Source of the DNA: Plastoroseomonas hellenica
GTDB taxonomy: Bacteria > Pseudomonadota > Alphaproteobacteria > Acetobacterales > Acetobacteraceae
Direction of reading: 5' to 3'
Length of the DNA: 64,000 bases
Assembly: GCF_018129085.1 (NCBI RefSeq)
Contig: NZ_JAAGBB010000022.1
Span: forward strand, 60,388 to 124,387
Below are positions 1 to 8,683 of this stretch, piece after piece (position 1 is the stretch's first letter; each line of letters begins with the position of its first letter). The notes under the pieces were generated by a model that searched no databases, was not told the DNA's origin, and was given only the letters and a program-made list of their open reading frames with translations. Both the position numbers and the translations under genes were made by a program.

Positions 1-760
1 CTTCGGCGATGGTGGGGCCGCCGACCGCGACCGGCTTGCCGGCCAGCCGCTGCGCCATCGCCGGGTAGAACTCCACCTCGACGCCGACCACCTCGATGCC
101 GGGCTTCAGCCCGCGCGCCGCGACGGCGCAGCCGGCCAGCAGGCCGCCGCCGCCGACCGGGATCGCCAGCACCTCGAGCTCAGGCGCGTCCTCCAGCATC
201 TCCAGCGCCATGGTGGCCTGGCCGGCGATGACGCCGAGGTCGTCGTAAGGGTGGACGAAGGTCAGGCCTTCGCGCAGCGCCAGATCATGCGCATGCGCCG
301 CCGCTTCGGCGAGCGTCTCGCCCACCAGCACGACGCGGGCGCCCCAGCCTTCGGTGCGGACCACCTTGGTCGCCGGGGTGAATTTCGGCATCACGATGGT
401 GGCCGCGATGCCGAGCAGCGCGGCGTGGCGCGCCACGGCCTGGGCATGGTTGCCGGCCGACATGGCGATGACGCCGGCTGCCCGTTCCCGCGCCGAGAGC
501 AGCGCCAGGCGGTTGGCCGCGCCCCGTTCCTTGAAGGCGCCGGTCGCCTGTAGGTTGTCGAGCTTCAGATGCACCCGTGCCCCGGCCGCGCGGGAGACCG
601 CATCGCTCAGGACGGTGGGCGTCCGGATCACCTGCCCGGCGATGCGTGCGGCGGCCGCCCGCACATCGGCCAGCGTCACGGTCGCGGCCGTGCGCATCGT
701 GCCGCCCGGCCCGCTCAGCCCGGCATGCACGTCGGCAGTCCGGTCATCGGGCAGGCTCAC
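1..760 (-). CDS. ilvA: Threonine ammonia-lyase (threonine dehydratase), 5' part only
   Basis: Fold-type II PLP enzyme that deaminates threonine to 2-oxobutanoate, the first step toward isoleucine. The window edge cuts it, leaving about 253 N-terminal residues. The PLP-lysine motif TGAFKERGA and the SAGNHAQ motif that follows it are both visible, and a glycine-rich PVGGGGLLAG phosphate-binding loop comes later. The start is uncertain. A GTG at 760 overlaps the greA stop codon (GTGA), which suggests translational coupling. An internal ATG at 697 begins a more typical N-terminus (MRTAATVTLADV). It is the last visible gene of the leftward carB-greA run. A serine dehydratase or another member of the same fold cannot be excluded, because any C-terminal ACT domain lies outside the window. 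Confidence 0.8.
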   Translation of the reverse strand, partial: MSLPDDRTADVHAGLSGPGGTMRTAATVTLADVRAAAARIAGQVIRTPTVLSDAVSRAAGARVHLKLDNLQATGAFKERGAANRLALLSARERAAGVIAMSAGNHAQAVARHAALLGIAATIVMPKFTPATKVVRTEGWGARVVLVGETLAEAAAHAHDLALREGLTFVHPYDDLGVIAGQATMALEMLEDAPELEVLAIPVGGGGLLAGCAVAARGLKPGIEVVGVEVEFYPAMAQRLAGKPVAVGGPTIAE

Positions 761-1230
761 GCGAAGCGGACGGCAGTGATCTCGACGGAACGGGCGCCGC
801 CCGGCGCCGGTACCTCGACGCTGTCGCCGACCTTCTTGCCGAGCAGCGCCTTGGCGAGCGGGGAGGAGATGGAGATCGACCCGTTCTTCATGTCGGCCTC
901 ATAGGCGCCGACGATGCGGTAGGTCTTCTCGTCGTCACCCTCTTCGTCGAGGATCGTCACATGCGCGCCGAAGCGGACCTGCTTGCCGGACAGCTTCGCG
1001 ACATCGATCACCTCGACCGACGGGATGATGCTCTCGAGTTCCGCGATGCGGCCCTCGATGAAGGACTGACGCTCCCGCGCGGCATGATATTCGGCATTCT
1101 CGGAGAGGTCGCCATGCGCCCGCGCTTCCGCGATGGCGCGGATCACGGCCGGTCGCTCCTCAGCCTTGAGTACCTTCAGTTCCTCTTCCAGCCGGGCCAG
1201 ACCTTCAGCGGTCATGGGGAACTTCTGCAC
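757..1230 (-). CDS. greA: Transcription elongation factor GreA
   Basis: The protein rescues backtracked RNA polymerase by stimulating transcript cleavage. It is 157 residues, the usual GreA length. The N-terminal coiled coil (about 1-75) contains the family stretch GDLSENAEYHAARERQ with the acidic tip residues, and is followed by the C-terminal FKBP-like domain (VRFGAHVTILDEE, then ISSPLAKALLGKKVGD). It lies 215 bases downstream of carB in the same direction, separated by a hairpin-rich stretch, so it may have its own promoter as well as read-through from the car operon. Its stop overlaps the likely GTG start of the threonine dehydratase gene. Confidence 0.96.
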   Translation of the reverse strand: MQKFPMTAEGLARLEEELKVLKAEERPAVIRAIAEARAHGDLSENAEYHAARERQSFIEGRIAELESIIPSVEVIDVAKLSGKQVRFGAHVTILDEEGDDEKTYRIVGAYEADMKNGSISISSPLAKALLGKKVGDSVEVPAPGGARSVEITAVRFA

Positions 1231-1285
1231 GGCGCGCCAATCCCTCGTAAGTCTGATGTTGTTGCGGAGCCGGCTCAGACACCAA

Positions 1286-1310
1286 ACCCCGGGGCGTGGT
1301 CACCCCGGGG
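1286..1310. repeat. GC-rich dyad between carB and greA
   Basis: The octamer CCCCGGGG occurs at 1287-1294 and again at 1303-1310. It sits inside an 11-base direct repeat ACCCCGGGGCG (1286-1296 and 1302-1312). Because the octamer is self-complementary, the pair can also form a stem with an 8-base loop. It lies 57 bases upstream of the greA start and could act as an attenuator or terminator. No U-run follows it on the minus strand. Confidence 0.4.
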
Positions 1311-1330
1311 CGCGGCGTTTGGCCGATAGA

Positions 1331-1375
1331 GTGTGATGGCTTCAGGCTTCATCGGCCGAAAAGCCTGAATCACAC
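1331..1375 (-). promoter_or_regulatory. Long bulged hairpin upstream of greA
   Basis: The arms 1331-1349 and 1361-1375 pair over 15 bases (GTGTGAT then TCAGGCTT). A 4-base GGCT bulge sits in the left arm and the loop is 11 bases. A second small palindrome, GGGCCAT-T-ATGGCCC, lies at 1393-1407. Both are in the carB-greA gap. A structure this long suggests partial termination or RNA processing between carB and greA, but no U-tract follows, so the role is inferred. Confidence 0.45.
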
Positions 1376-1445
1376 GATCAAACCAAGTGCCCGGGCCATT
1401 ATGGCCCAGGTCGCGCGGAGGAGCCTTTCGGACCCCCCGTGCGTA

Positions 1446-4400
1446 TCAGAACGACTGTGCAAAATAGGCCTGGAGGGGCGCCACATCAAGGGTTCCGGCT
1501 TTCAGTGCCGCGATCGCGTGCACCGCGGCCCGGGCGCCGGCGACCGTCGTGTAATGCGGCACCCCATGGGTCAGGGCGTTGCGGCGGATATTGAAGCTGT
1601 CCGCCACGCTCTGCCCACCGCCCGTGGTGTTGATGACGAGCTGGATTTCGCCGGATTTGATGGCATCCACGCAATGTGGGCGGCCTTCCAGCACCTTGTT
1701 GACCACCGTGCATTCGATCCCGGCCTCCCGCAGGCGGCCGGCGGTGCCGCGGGTTGCCATGACCCGGAAGCCCATTTCGGTCAGGCGGCGGGCGAGGGAG
1801 ACCGCGGCCGCCTTGTCGCCGTCCTTGACCGAAACGAAGGCGGTGCCGGCCTCCGGCAGTTTCACGCCGGCGCCGAGCTGGGACTTCAGGAAGGCCCGTT
1901 CGAAGGAGACGTCGAGGCCCATCACCTCACCGGTCGACTTCATCTCCGGCCCCAGAATCACGTCCACGTTCGGGAAGCGGTTGAAGGGGAAGACCGCCTC
2001 CTTCACCGCGACGTGGCGGCTGATGGCGTCGTCGTCGAGTTTGAAGGATTTCAGGCTCGCGCCCGCCATCACCTGGGCGCCGATCTTGGCGACCGCGACG
2101 CCGGTCGCCTTGGCGACGAAGGGCACGGTGCGCGACGCGCGGGGATTGACCTCCAGCACGTAGATCTCGCCGTCCTTCACCGCGTATTGCACGTTCATCA
2201 GGCCCTTGACCTTCAGCGCGCGGGCCATCGCCTCGGTTTCGGCCTTGAGCTCGGTGACGATCGCCGGCGGCAGCGAATAGGGGGGCAGGGAGCAGGCGCT
2301 GTCGCCGGAATGGATGCCGGCTTCCTCGATATGCTCCATGACGCCGGCGACGTAGACGATCCCGGCCTCGTCGGCGATGCAGTCGACATCGACCTCGATC
2401 GCATCCGCCAGGTACTGGTCGATCAGGATCGGGTTCTCGCCGGAGACGCGCACCGCCTCCTTGCCGAAGCGGAGGAGCTGCTCGCGGTTGTGCGCGATCT
2501 CCATGGCGCGGCCGCCGAGCACGTAGGATGGGCGCACCACGACCGGATAGCCGATGCGCTCCGCCTCATGGACCGCTTCGTCCAGGTTGCGGGCGATGCC
2601 GTTCTGCGGCTGCTTGAGGCCGAGGCCCTTCAGCAGGATCTGGAAGCGCTCGCGATCCTCGGCGATGTCGATCGCCTCGGCGCTGGTGCCGAGGATCGGG
2701 ATCCCTGCCTTGTGCAGCGCCTGGGAGAGCTTGAGCGGCGTTTGCCCGCCATACTGCACGATGCAGCCGAGCAGCGTTCCCTTCGCCTGTTCCTTGCGGA
2801 TCAGCGCGATCACGTCCTCGCCGGTCAGAGGCTCGAAATAGAGCCGGTCGGAGGTGTCGTAGTCGGTGCTGACCGTCTCCGGGTTGCAGTTGACCATGAT
2901 GGTCTCGAACCCGGCCTCGCGCAGCGCATAGGCGGCATGGACGCAGCAATAGTCGAACTCGATGCCCTGCCCGATGCGGTTGGGGCCGCCGCCGAGGATG
3001 ATGATCTTCTCGCGCTCCGTCGGTCGCGATTCGCAGACCGGCTCACCGAAGCCACCCTCGTAGGTCGAGTACATATAGGGCGTGTCGGAGGCGAATTCGG
3101 CGGCGCAGGTGTCGATGCGCTTGTAGACCGGCCGCACGCCGAGCCGCTCCCGGGCCGCGGCGACATCGGCCTCCACCGCGCCGATCAGCTTCGCGAGCCG
3201 CGTGTCGGAAAAGCCCATGGCCTTCAGGCGGCGCATGCCCACGACGTCCTTCGGCAATCCGGCCTCGGTCACACGTTGCTCCGCGAGGACGATCTTCTCG
3301 ATCTCGCGCAGGAACCAGGGGTCGAACTTCGACGCCTCGTGGATCTCGGCCAGCGGCACGCCGGCGCGGATCGCCTGGGCCGCGACCAGCAGTCGGTCGG
3401 GCGTCGGGCTGGTCAGCGCGGCGTGGTAGGCCTGCGGTGAGCCATCGCCCGGCACCTCCACCTCGTCGAGGCCGGTGAGCCCCGTCTCCAGCCCGCGCAG
3501 CCCCTTCTGCAGGGCCTCGTTGAAGGACCGGCCGATCGCCATGGTCTCGCCGACCGACTTCATGGAGGTGGTGAGCGTCGCCGGCGTGCCGGGGAATTTT
3601 TCAAACGTGAAGCGCGGGATCTTCACCACGACATAGTCGATGGTGGGTTCGAAGCTAGCGGGCGTGACGCGGGTGATGTCGTTCGCCAGCTCGTCCAGCG
3701 TGTAGCCGATGGCGAGCTTGGCCGCGATCTTGGCGATCGGGAAGCCGGTCGCCTTGGATGCGAGTGCCGAGGAGCGCGAGACGCGCGGGTTCATCTCGAT
3801 GATGACCATGCGGCCATCGGCCGGGTTCACGCCGAACTGCACGTTCGATCCGCCGGTATCGACGCCGATCTCGCGCAGGCAGGCGATGGAGGCGTCCCGC
3901 ATGCGCTGGTATTCGCGGTCGGTGAGCGTCAGCGCCGGGGCGACGGTGATGCTGTCGCCGGTATGCACGCCCATCGGGTCCAGGTTCTCGATGGAGCAGA
4001 CGATGATGCAGTTGTCCGCGCGGTCGCGGACCACCTCCATCTCGAATTCCTTCCAGCCGAGCACGCTCTCCTCGATCAGCACCTCGCTGGTCATGGAGGC
4101 TGCGAGGCCGGCGCCGACGATCTGCTCGAACTCCTCGCGGTTGTAGGCGATGCCGCCGCCGGTGCCGCCGAGCGTGAAGGAGGGACGGATGACGCAGGGC
4201 AGCTTGACGATTTCGATCGCGGCCCGCGCTTCCTCCATCGTATGCGCGATCTCGCTCTTCGGGCTCTCGATGCCGATCTTGGCCATCGCGTCGCGGAATT
4301 TTTGCCGATCCTCGGCCTTGTCGATCACCTCGGCCTTGGCGCCGATCAGCTCGCAGCCGTATTTCTCGAGCACGCCGGCTTCCGCGAGCTTGAGCGCGGT

Positions 4401-4691
4401 GTTGAGCGCGGTCTGCCCGCCCATGGTCGGCAGCAGCGCATCCGGGCGCTCCTTTGCGATGATCTTCTCGACCATCTCGACGGTGATCGGCTCGATATAG
4501 GTCGCGTCCGCGAGGCCCGGATCGGTCATGATCGTGGCGGGGTTCGAATTCACCAGGATCACGCGGTAGCCTTCGGCGCGCAGCGCCTTGCAGGCCTGGG
4601 CGCCGGAATAGTCGAACTCGCAGGCCTGGCCGATCACGATGGGGCCGGCGCCGATGATCAGGATGGACTGGATGTCGGTGCGCTTCGGCAT
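1446..4691 (-). CDS. carB: Carbamoyl-phosphate synthase large subunit
   Basis: CarB makes carbamoyl phosphate from bicarbonate, ATP and ammonia delivered by CarA, feeding arginine and pyrimidine synthesis. From the ATG at 4691 it is 1081 residues, the family length. It has two ATP-grasp synthetase halves. The first starts [22 protein letters not shown] and contains [14 protein letters not shown]. The second starts near [19 protein letters not shown] and contains [14 protein letters not shown]-terminal MGS-type allosteric domain begins around [14 protein letters not shown] possible upstream in-frame start at 4736 would add 15 alanine-rich residues that the family lacks. The gene lies 22 bases after the small membrane protein 4714-5004 and is separated from carA by five small genes on the same strand. 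Confidence 0.98.
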   Translation of the reverse strand: MPKRTDIQSILIIGAGPIVIGQACEFDYSGAQACKALRAEGYRVILVNSNPATIMTDPGLADATYIEPITVEMVEKIIAKERPDALLPTMGGQTALNTALKLAEAGVLEKYGCELIGAKAEVIDKAEDRQKFRDAMAKIGIESPKSEIAHTMEEARAAIEIVKLPCVIRPSFTLGGTGGGIAYNREEFEQIVGAGLAASMTSEVLIEESVLGWKEFEMEVVRDRADNCIIVCSIENLDPMGVHTGDSITVAPALTLTDREYQRMRDASIACLREIGVDTGGSNVQFGVNPADGRMVIIEMNPRVSRSSALASKATGFPIAKIAAKLAIGYTLDELANDITRVTPASFEPTIDYVVVKIPRFTFEKFPGTPATLTTSMKSVGETMAIGRSFNEALQKGLRGLETGLTGLDEVEVPGDGSPQAYHAALTSPTPDRLLVAAQAIRAGVPLAEIHEASKFDPWFLREIEKIVLAEQRVTEAGLPKDVVGMRRLKAMGFSDTRLAKLIGAVEADVAAARERLGVRPVYKRIDTCAAEFASDTPYMYSTYEGGFGEPVCESRPTEREKIIILGGGPNRIGQGIEFDYCCVHAAYALREAGFETIMVNCNPETVSTDYDTSDRLYFEPLTGEDVIALIRKEQAKGTLLGCIVQYGGQTPLKLSQALHKAGIPILGTSAEAIDIAEDRERFQILLKGLGLKQPQNGIARNLDEAVHEAERIGYPVVVRPSYVLGGRAMEIAHNREQLLRFGKEAVRVSGENPILIDQYLADAIEVDVDCIADEAGIVYVAGVMEHIEEAGIHSGDSACSLPPYSLPPAIVTELKAETEAMARALKVKGLMNVQYAVKDGEIYVLEVNPRASRTVPFVAKATGVAVAKIGAQVMAGASLKSFKLDDDAISRHVAVKEAVFPFNRFPNVDVILGPEMKSTGEVMGLDVSFERAFLKSQLGAGVKLPEAGTAFVSVKDGDKAAAVSLARRLTEMGFRVMATRGTAGRLREAGIECTVVNKVLEGRPHCVDAIKSGEIQLVINTTGGGQSVADSFNIRRNALTHGVPHYTTVAGARAAVHAIAALKAGTLDVAPLQAYFAQSF

Positions 4692-4713
4692 GGTGGCCTC
4701 GTGGGCTGGGGCG

Positions 4714-5004
4714 TCAGCCGCGCCGGCGGGTGCCAAGCACCCAGAGCAGCAGCAGAGCCAGGATGGGAAAGGTGATGGCGAAGGCGAAGGGCGGCGACAG
4801 CATCAGGAGGTGAATCGCTTCGGCATCCGGCCGGATGCGCCGGCTCTCGATGGCGACGAAGGCGAAGCCCGCGAGCATCGCGAGCAGCGGTGCGATCACC
4901 GCCGCCGCGACGCGTGGCGTCACCCGCGCGAGTCCCGCGAAGGCCAGGACCGAGAACGCGAACTGCGCCACCACGACCAGGGCGAGGAGGAAGATCGCAC
5001 TCAT
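4714..5004 (-). CDS. Small membrane protein (96 residues)
   Basis: The protein belongs to no family I recognise. Three hydrophobic stretches are visible: about residues 2-24 ([19 protein letters not shown]), 32-52 and 70-91. It ends in a basic GTRRRG tail, so it is probably a three-helix inner-membrane protein with that tail in the cytoplasm. Its ATG overlaps the stop of the next upstream gene by four bases (ATGA), and carB starts 22 bases after it ends, so it is translated within the carA-carB transcript. It may form a pair with the similarly small membrane protein 5001-5264. Confidence 0.75.
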   Translation of the reverse strand: MSAIFLLALVVVAQFAFSVLAFAGLARVTPRVAAAVIAPLLAMLAGFAFVAIESRRIRPDAEAIHLLMLSPPFAFAITFPILALLLLWVLGTRRRG

Positions 5005-5264
5005 CCCGCGCCACCAGGCCGGACGCCGCGCGCGACGAAGGGCAGCGCGACGAGATGGGTGAAGGACCAGAAGGCCAGCAGCGCCAGCACCGGGCCGAGC
5101 CCCAGCAGGCGAGAGGCGATGAGATGCGCGATGGCGGAGAGCGCCATGATCACCGGCACCGCCTCGATGCGCGCCGGGCGCAGTGCGGAGAGCGCCAGCC
5201 GGCCGGTCGCGAAGGCGTAGAGCGCGCCCACGGGCACCAGCGCCAGCATCAGCCAGAGCGACAT
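5001..5264 (-). CDS. Small membrane protein (87 residues)
   Basis: The protein is unrecognised. The sequence is almost entirely hydrophobic, with likely membrane segments at about residues 3-24, 35-55 and 57-80, and a basic patch (RPARIE) between the first two. Its ATG shares one base with the LysE stop (TGATG) and its own stop overlaps the next gene (ATGA), so both boundaries are translationally coupled. A role with the adjacent LysE exporter or with the 96-residue membrane protein is possible, but nothing in the sequence shows it. Confidence 0.75.
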   Translation of the reverse strand: MSLWLMLALVPVGALYAFATGRLALSALRPARIEAVPVIMALSAIAHLIASRLLGLGPVLALLAFWSFTHLVALPFVARGVRPGGAG

Positions 5265-5896
5265 CAGCGCCGCCCCTCGGTTACCAGCCGCACGGCGAGC
5301 AAGGCCAGCACGGCGCCGAGCAGCCAGCGCTGCGCCGCCATCCAGCCGGGGCGCTCGCCCAGGAAGCGGGAGACCCCGGCGGCGCCCCAGACCAGGACGG
5401 CATCGAACAGCGTGCAGACCGCGATCTGAATGCCGCCGAGGATGATGCCCTGCGCCAGCACGTCGCCGCGCGCGGGATCGATGAATTGCGGCAGCACCGC
5501 CACGTAGAAGAGCGCGACCTTGGGGTTCAGCGCGGCGGTCGCCATGCCGACGGCGAAGAGGCGCGGCGCCGGCTCCCGCGGCAGGTGGCGCGGGGCGAAG
5601 ATCGGGTCGCCGCCGGGCCGCAGGCATTGCCAGGCCAGCCAGGCCAGATAGAGCGCGCCGCCGATGCGCAGCGCGTCCCAGGCGAACGGGATCGCGAAGA
5701 GCGCCGCGGTGATGCCAGCCGCCGCGCAGAGCATGATGACGAGCGAGCCGAACTGGCAGCCGGCCATCGACACCACACCCGCCCCAGTGCCCTGCGCGAG
5801 CGAGCGCGAGACGAGATAGAGCATGTTCGGCCCTGGCGTCGCCGCCAGGCCGAAGGAGAGGGCGGCGAAGACCAGCAGCGTCTCGGCGGCCGGCAT
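5264..5896 (-). CDS. LysE/RhtB family amino-acid exporter
   Basis: Inner-membrane efflux protein of 210 residues with about six membrane segments. The N-terminus carries the family signature GLAATPGPNMLYLVSRSLAQG, and the second half carries TAALNPKVALFYVAVLPQFID. Family members export lysine, arginine, homoserine, threonine or related compounds; the substrate cannot be read from sequence. Its position between carA and carB, whose product feeds arginine, makes an amino acid of that pathway a reasonable guess. It overlaps both neighbours by one base. A second LysE-type gene lies at 56670-57305. Confidence 0.9.
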   Translation of the reverse strand: MPAAETLLVFAALSFGLAATPGPNMLYLVSRSLAQGTGAGVVSMAGCQFGSLVIMLCAAAGITAALFAIPFAWDALRIGGALYLAWLAWQCLRPGGDPIFAPRHLPREPAPRLFAVGMATAALNPKVALFYVAVLPQFIDPARGDVLAQGIILGGIQIAVCTLFDAVLVWGAAGVSRFLGERPGWMAAQRWLLGAVLALLAVRLVTEGRR

Positions 5897-6306
5897 CAGC
5901 GGAATTCCTCGTCGCGGGGCACCGCGCGCAGCCAGGTGCGCAGCCGCCAGAAGGCGTCGCCCAGCACCGTCGCGCCGCCGCTCGTGTAGGCGATGCGGGC
6001 GACCAGCGGCAGCGCCACCGCATCGGCCTCCCAGCGCGGCGGGCCTTCGACCGCGTTCAGCATTGCGAGCGCGACCACGCCCTCGATCTGGCCATCGGCA
6101 TCACGCAGCACCGCCATGCCGGGCGCGTCGCCGGATTGGCCGGGCATCGCGAAGAACAGGCGGCCGCGGCAGATCTCCAGCCGGTGCCGGGTGTCCGGGC
6201 TGACGGAGCGCAGGACCGGCGTCGCGCAATCGACCGGGGCCGAGGTCGCGGCGGCGCCGACCAGGAACAGGCCGGCGGCGGCGAGGCCGAGGAGGGCCGC
6301 CTTCAC
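5896..6306 (-). CDS. Small secreted hypothetical protein
   Basis: A 136-residue protein with a clear N-terminal signal sequence (MKAALLGLAAAGLFLVGAAATSA, probable cleavage near residue 23). The mature part contains two cysteines (residues 27 and 45, in DCATP and EICRG) that could form a disulfide, and otherwise no motif I recognise. It is probably periplasmic. Its start overlaps the stop of the SDR gene by four bases and its stop overlaps the LysE start, so it belongs to the carA-carB transcription unit. Confidence 0.75.
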   Translation of the reverse strand: MKAALLGLAAAGLFLVGAAATSAPVDCATPVLRSVSPDTRHRLEICRGRLFFAMPGQSGDAPGMAVLRDADGQIEGVVALAMLNAVEGPPRWEADAVALPLVARIAYTSGGATVLGDAFWRLRTWLRAVPRDEEFR

Positions 6307-7061
6307 CCGTGCACCGAGAACCCGCCATCCACCGGGATGGCAACGCCGGTGATGAAGGCGCTGGCATCGCTGCCGAGGAAGGCGGCGATCCCCTCGAAAT
6401 CCTTGGGATCGCCCCAGCGCTTCGTGGGTGTCCGGCGCAGCACGTCCTCATGCAGGGTCGGCATGTCGCCGCGCGCCTTCTGGGTCAGCGCTGTGTCGAT
6501 CCAGCCCGGCAGCAGCACATTGACGGTGATGCCGTCCGCCGCCCAGGCGACGGCCAGCGACTTCGTCATCTGCACGACGCCGCCCTTGGACGCGCCATAG
6601 GCGGCGTGGAACGGCAGGCCGAAGATCGACAGCATGGAGCCGTTGTTGATCACCCGCCCATGCCCGCTGGCCTTGAGATGCGGATAGGCCGCCTGCGAGG
6701 CGAGCATGGCGCTGGTGAGGTTGGTGGCGAGCACGGTGTGCCAGTCCTCCAGCCGGTACTCCTCCGGCCGGCGACGGATATTGGTGCCGGCGTTGTTCAC
6801 GAGGATGTCGAGCCCGCCGAGCATCTTGACGGTCTCGGCGACCATCGCCTTCACCGCCTCGGGGTCCGTCAGGTCCGCGATGACAGCCTCGGCCTCAGCG
6901 CCGAGGGCACGGAGTTCCGCCAGGGCTGCCTCGTTCTTGGCCGCATCGCGGCCGGCGATCATGACCGCCGCACCCGCCTTCGCGAGCCCGCGCGCCATGC
7001 CAAGCCCGATGCCGCCATTGCCGCCGGTGACGAGCGCCACGCGCCCGCTGAGATCGAACAT
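6303..7061 (-). CDS. Short-chain dehydrogenase/reductase
   Basis: Classical SDR of 252 residues, likely NAD(P)-dependent. The nucleotide-binding motif TGGNGGIG is at residues 12-19, NNAG follows near 90, and the active site shows a serine (NGSMLSIFG) then YGASK. The C-terminus ends VDGGFSVHG as in the gluconate 5-dehydrogenase and 2-deoxygluconate 3-dehydrogenase branch, so an oxidoreductase of sugar acids is likely, but the substrate is not determined. It starts three bases after the carA stop and ends inside the start of the next gene. Confidence 0.9.
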   Translation of the reverse strand: MFDLSGRVALVTGGNGGIGLGMARGLAKAGAAVMIAGRDAAKNEAALAELRALGAEAEAVIADLTDPEAVKAMVAETVKMLGGLDILVNNAGTNIRRRPEEYRLEDWHTVLATNLTSAMLASQAAYPHLKASGHGRVINNGSMLSIFGLPFHAAYGASKGGVVQMTKSLAVAWAADGITVNVLLPGWIDTALTQKARGDMPTLHEDVLRRTPTKRWGDPKDFEGIAAFLGSDASAFITGVAIPVDGGFSVHG

Positions 7062-7064
7062 CGT

Positions 7065-8471
7065 CTACCTCCCCTTGTGCTTCTCGATGAGATCAACGAA
7101 GCGGTGGAAAAGGTAGTGGCTATCGGTCGGCCCCGGCGAGGCCTCCGGGTGGTACTGCACCGAGAAAGCCGGGTGCGCGTCGCTGGCGATCCCCTCGTTC
7201 GACCCATCGAACAGCGAGACATGCGTCACATGCGCGGTCGGCGGCAGGGTTTCCGGATCGACCGCGAAACCGTGGTTCTGGGAGGTGATCTCGACCTTGC
7301 CGGTGGCCAGATCCTTCACCGGCTGGTTGGCGCCGCGATGGCCGCGGTCGAGCTTGTAGGTTTTCGCGCCGAGCGCCAGGCCCAGGAGCTGATGGCCGAG
7401 GCAGATGCCGAAGACCGGCACCTGCTTCTCCAGCACGCCTCGGATTGCCGGCACCGCGTATTCGCCGGTCGCCGCCGGGTCGCCCGGGCCGTTCGAGAGG
7501 AAGACGCCGTCCGGCTCATGCCGCAGGATCTCCTCGGCGGTCGCCGTCGCCGGCACCACGGTGACGTCGAGGCCGGCGGAGGCGAGGCAGCGCAGGATGT
7601 TGCGTTTCGCGCCATAGTCGACGGCCACGACCTTGTGCCTCGGCGCTTCCTGCCGGGCAAAGCCACCCCCCGCGGAGCGGGCAAGCTCGGGCGTCCAGGC
7701 CCATTCCATCTCGTCCCAATGGTAGGACTGACGGGTGGTCACCTCCTTCGCGAGGTCCATGCCCTCGAGCCCCGGCCAGGCCTGGGCCTGGGCGATCAGC
7801 GCCGGGATGTCGAAGCGGCCATCGGCGGGGAAGCTCAGCACGCCATTGGGCGCGCCGCCGTCGCGGATGCGGACCGTCAAGGCGCGGGTGTCGATGCCGG
7901 CCAGACCGGCGATGCCGTGCGACTTCAGCCAGTCATCCAGATGCCGGAGGGCCCGCCAATTGGAGGGCTCGGTGATCGGCTGCTTCACCACGAGGCCGCG
8001 GGCGGCCGGGGTCGCTGCTTCCATATCCTCCGCATTGGCGCCGACATTGCCGATATGGGGGAAGGTGAAGGTGATGATCTGCCCGGCATAGGAGGGATCG
8101 GTCAGCGTCTCCTGATAGCCGGTCAGGCCGGTGTTGAAGCAGATCTCGGCGACCTCGGTCGCGTAGGCGCCGAAACCCTCCCCCCAGAAGACGCTGCCAT
8201 CGGCGAGGACGAGCACCGCGGTCGCGCCCTGGGGCGGGGTGGCGGCGGACGGGGTATCGGCCATGAGGGGCTCCGGGAGAGGGGCATTGCCGGGAAGATC
8301 GGAGAAGGGCAGGCCGGTGGCGGCCAGGATGGCGGGCCAGTGCTTGGCCGGTATGGCCTTAGCCTGGCGCCATTTCCGGATGGCCTCGGTGCCGACGCCG
8401 CAGCGTGTCGCTGCGGCTTCGGGCCCGCCCAGCAGGGCGATGATGTCTTCCACGCTGCGCATGGTCGACAC
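7065..8471 (-). CDS. carA: Carbamoyl-phosphate synthase small subunit with N-terminal HTH extension
   Basis: Glutamine amidotransferase subunit that supplies ammonia to CarB. The CarA body runs from about residue 83 to 468. The class I triad is C357 (FGICLGHQ), H441 and E443 (QYHPE). In front of it, with no intervening stop, is a Cro-like helix-turn-helix of about 55 residues (SVEDIIALLGGPEAAATRCG, then GTEAIRKWRQAKAIPAKHWP). A normal-length CarA could instead start at ATG 8264 (MADTPSAATPP), which has a GGAG about seven bases upstream. The longer start at 8471 (or 8462) lies just past two operator-like dyads. Either a fused DNA-binding CarA or two overlapping products from one frame is possible. 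It heads the leftward carA-carB run. Confidence 0.93.
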   Translation of the reverse strand: MSTMRSVEDIIALLGGPEAAATRCGVGTEAIRKWRQAKAIPAKHWPAILAATGLPFSDLPGNAPLPEPLMADTPSAATPPQGATAVLVLADGSVFWGEGFGAYATEVAEICFNTGLTGYQETLTDPSYAGQIITFTFPHIGNVGANAEDMEAATPAARGLVVKQPITEPSNWRALRHLDDWLKSHGIAGLAGIDTRALTVRIRDGGAPNGVLSFPADGRFDIPALIAQAQAWPGLEGMDLAKEVTTRQSYHWDEMEWAWTPELARSAGGGFARQEAPRHKVVAVDYGAKRNILRCLASAGLDVTVVPATATAEEILRHEPDGVFLSNGPGDPAATGEYAVPAIRGVLEKQVPVFGICLGHQLLGLALGAKTYKLDRGHRGANQPVKDLATGKVEITSQNHGFAVDPETLPPTAHVTHVSLFDGSNEGIASDAHPAFSVQYHPEASPGPTDSHYLFHRFVDLIEKHKGR

Positions 8472-8474
8472 TAT

Positions 8475-8493
8475 CTGGGAAATTACTTCCCAG
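8475..8493. promoter_or_regulatory. Operator-like dyad 1 upstream of the HTH-carA frame
   Basis: A perfect inverted repeat with arms CTGGGAA and TTCCCAG around five bases. It lies three bases upstream of the first ATG of the HTH-carA frame. The spacing matches the second dyad at 8520-8534, suggesting a dimeric repressor that binds TGGGAA-N5-TTCCCA. The HTH encoded immediately downstream is the obvious candidate, by inference. Confidence 0.65.
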
Positions 8494-8519
8494 GTCCAGC
8501 GCGATCCGATGGGTGGCCC

Positions 8520-8534
8520 GGGAATTGATTTCCC
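8520..8534. promoter_or_regulatory. Operator-like dyad 2 with an extra half-site
   Basis: GGGAA and TTCCC arms flank a five-base spacer, the same arrangement as dyad 1. An additional half-site TTCCCAG lies at 8537-8543. An AT-rich patch just to the right (TATATCGTAAAC, about 8550-8560) could hold the -10 element of a leftward promoter, placing both dyads in the early transcribed leader. The promoter assignment is weak; the dyad is directly visible. Confidence 0.6.
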
Positions 8535-8560
8535 ACTTCCCAGCGACCTATATCGTAAAC

Positions 8561-8657
8561 GGGTCGGTCTGTTGACCGGCCCGAGGCCGCGAATGCGGCC
8601 CGCGCGGAGTCGCGCGAAGCCAAGGGCGGCGGATGCCGCCCGCCCGGCGTTTGAGGG
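8561..8657 (+). repeat. Structured repeat, short form, copy A
   Basis: Series of four small hairpins: GGTCGGTC/GACCGGCC with loop TGTT; GGCCGC/GCGGCC with loop GAAT; GCGCG/CGCGC with loop GAGT; then, after the invariant GAAGCCAAG, GGGCGGC/GCCGCCC with loop GGAT. It closes with the conserved tail GCCCGGCGTTTGAGG. It ends 27 bases before the GatB/YqeY start codon and so would lie in that gene's 5' leader. Copy B (9157-9254) keeps the same loops and linkers while several stem sequences change on both sides. Confidence 0.75.
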
Positions 8658-8683
8658 CTACTGACGTTAAGGAGACTGCCGTC

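Noticed and set aside
1296..3440. 714-codon open frame on the plus strand opposite carB, and comparable long frames opposite hppA (16967-19039), rpoD (11113-13212) and pepP (53906-56107)
   Set aside because: High GC makes long open frames opposite real genes; products are arginine/histidine-rich without domains, while the minus- or plus-strand partners encode well-conserved proteins.
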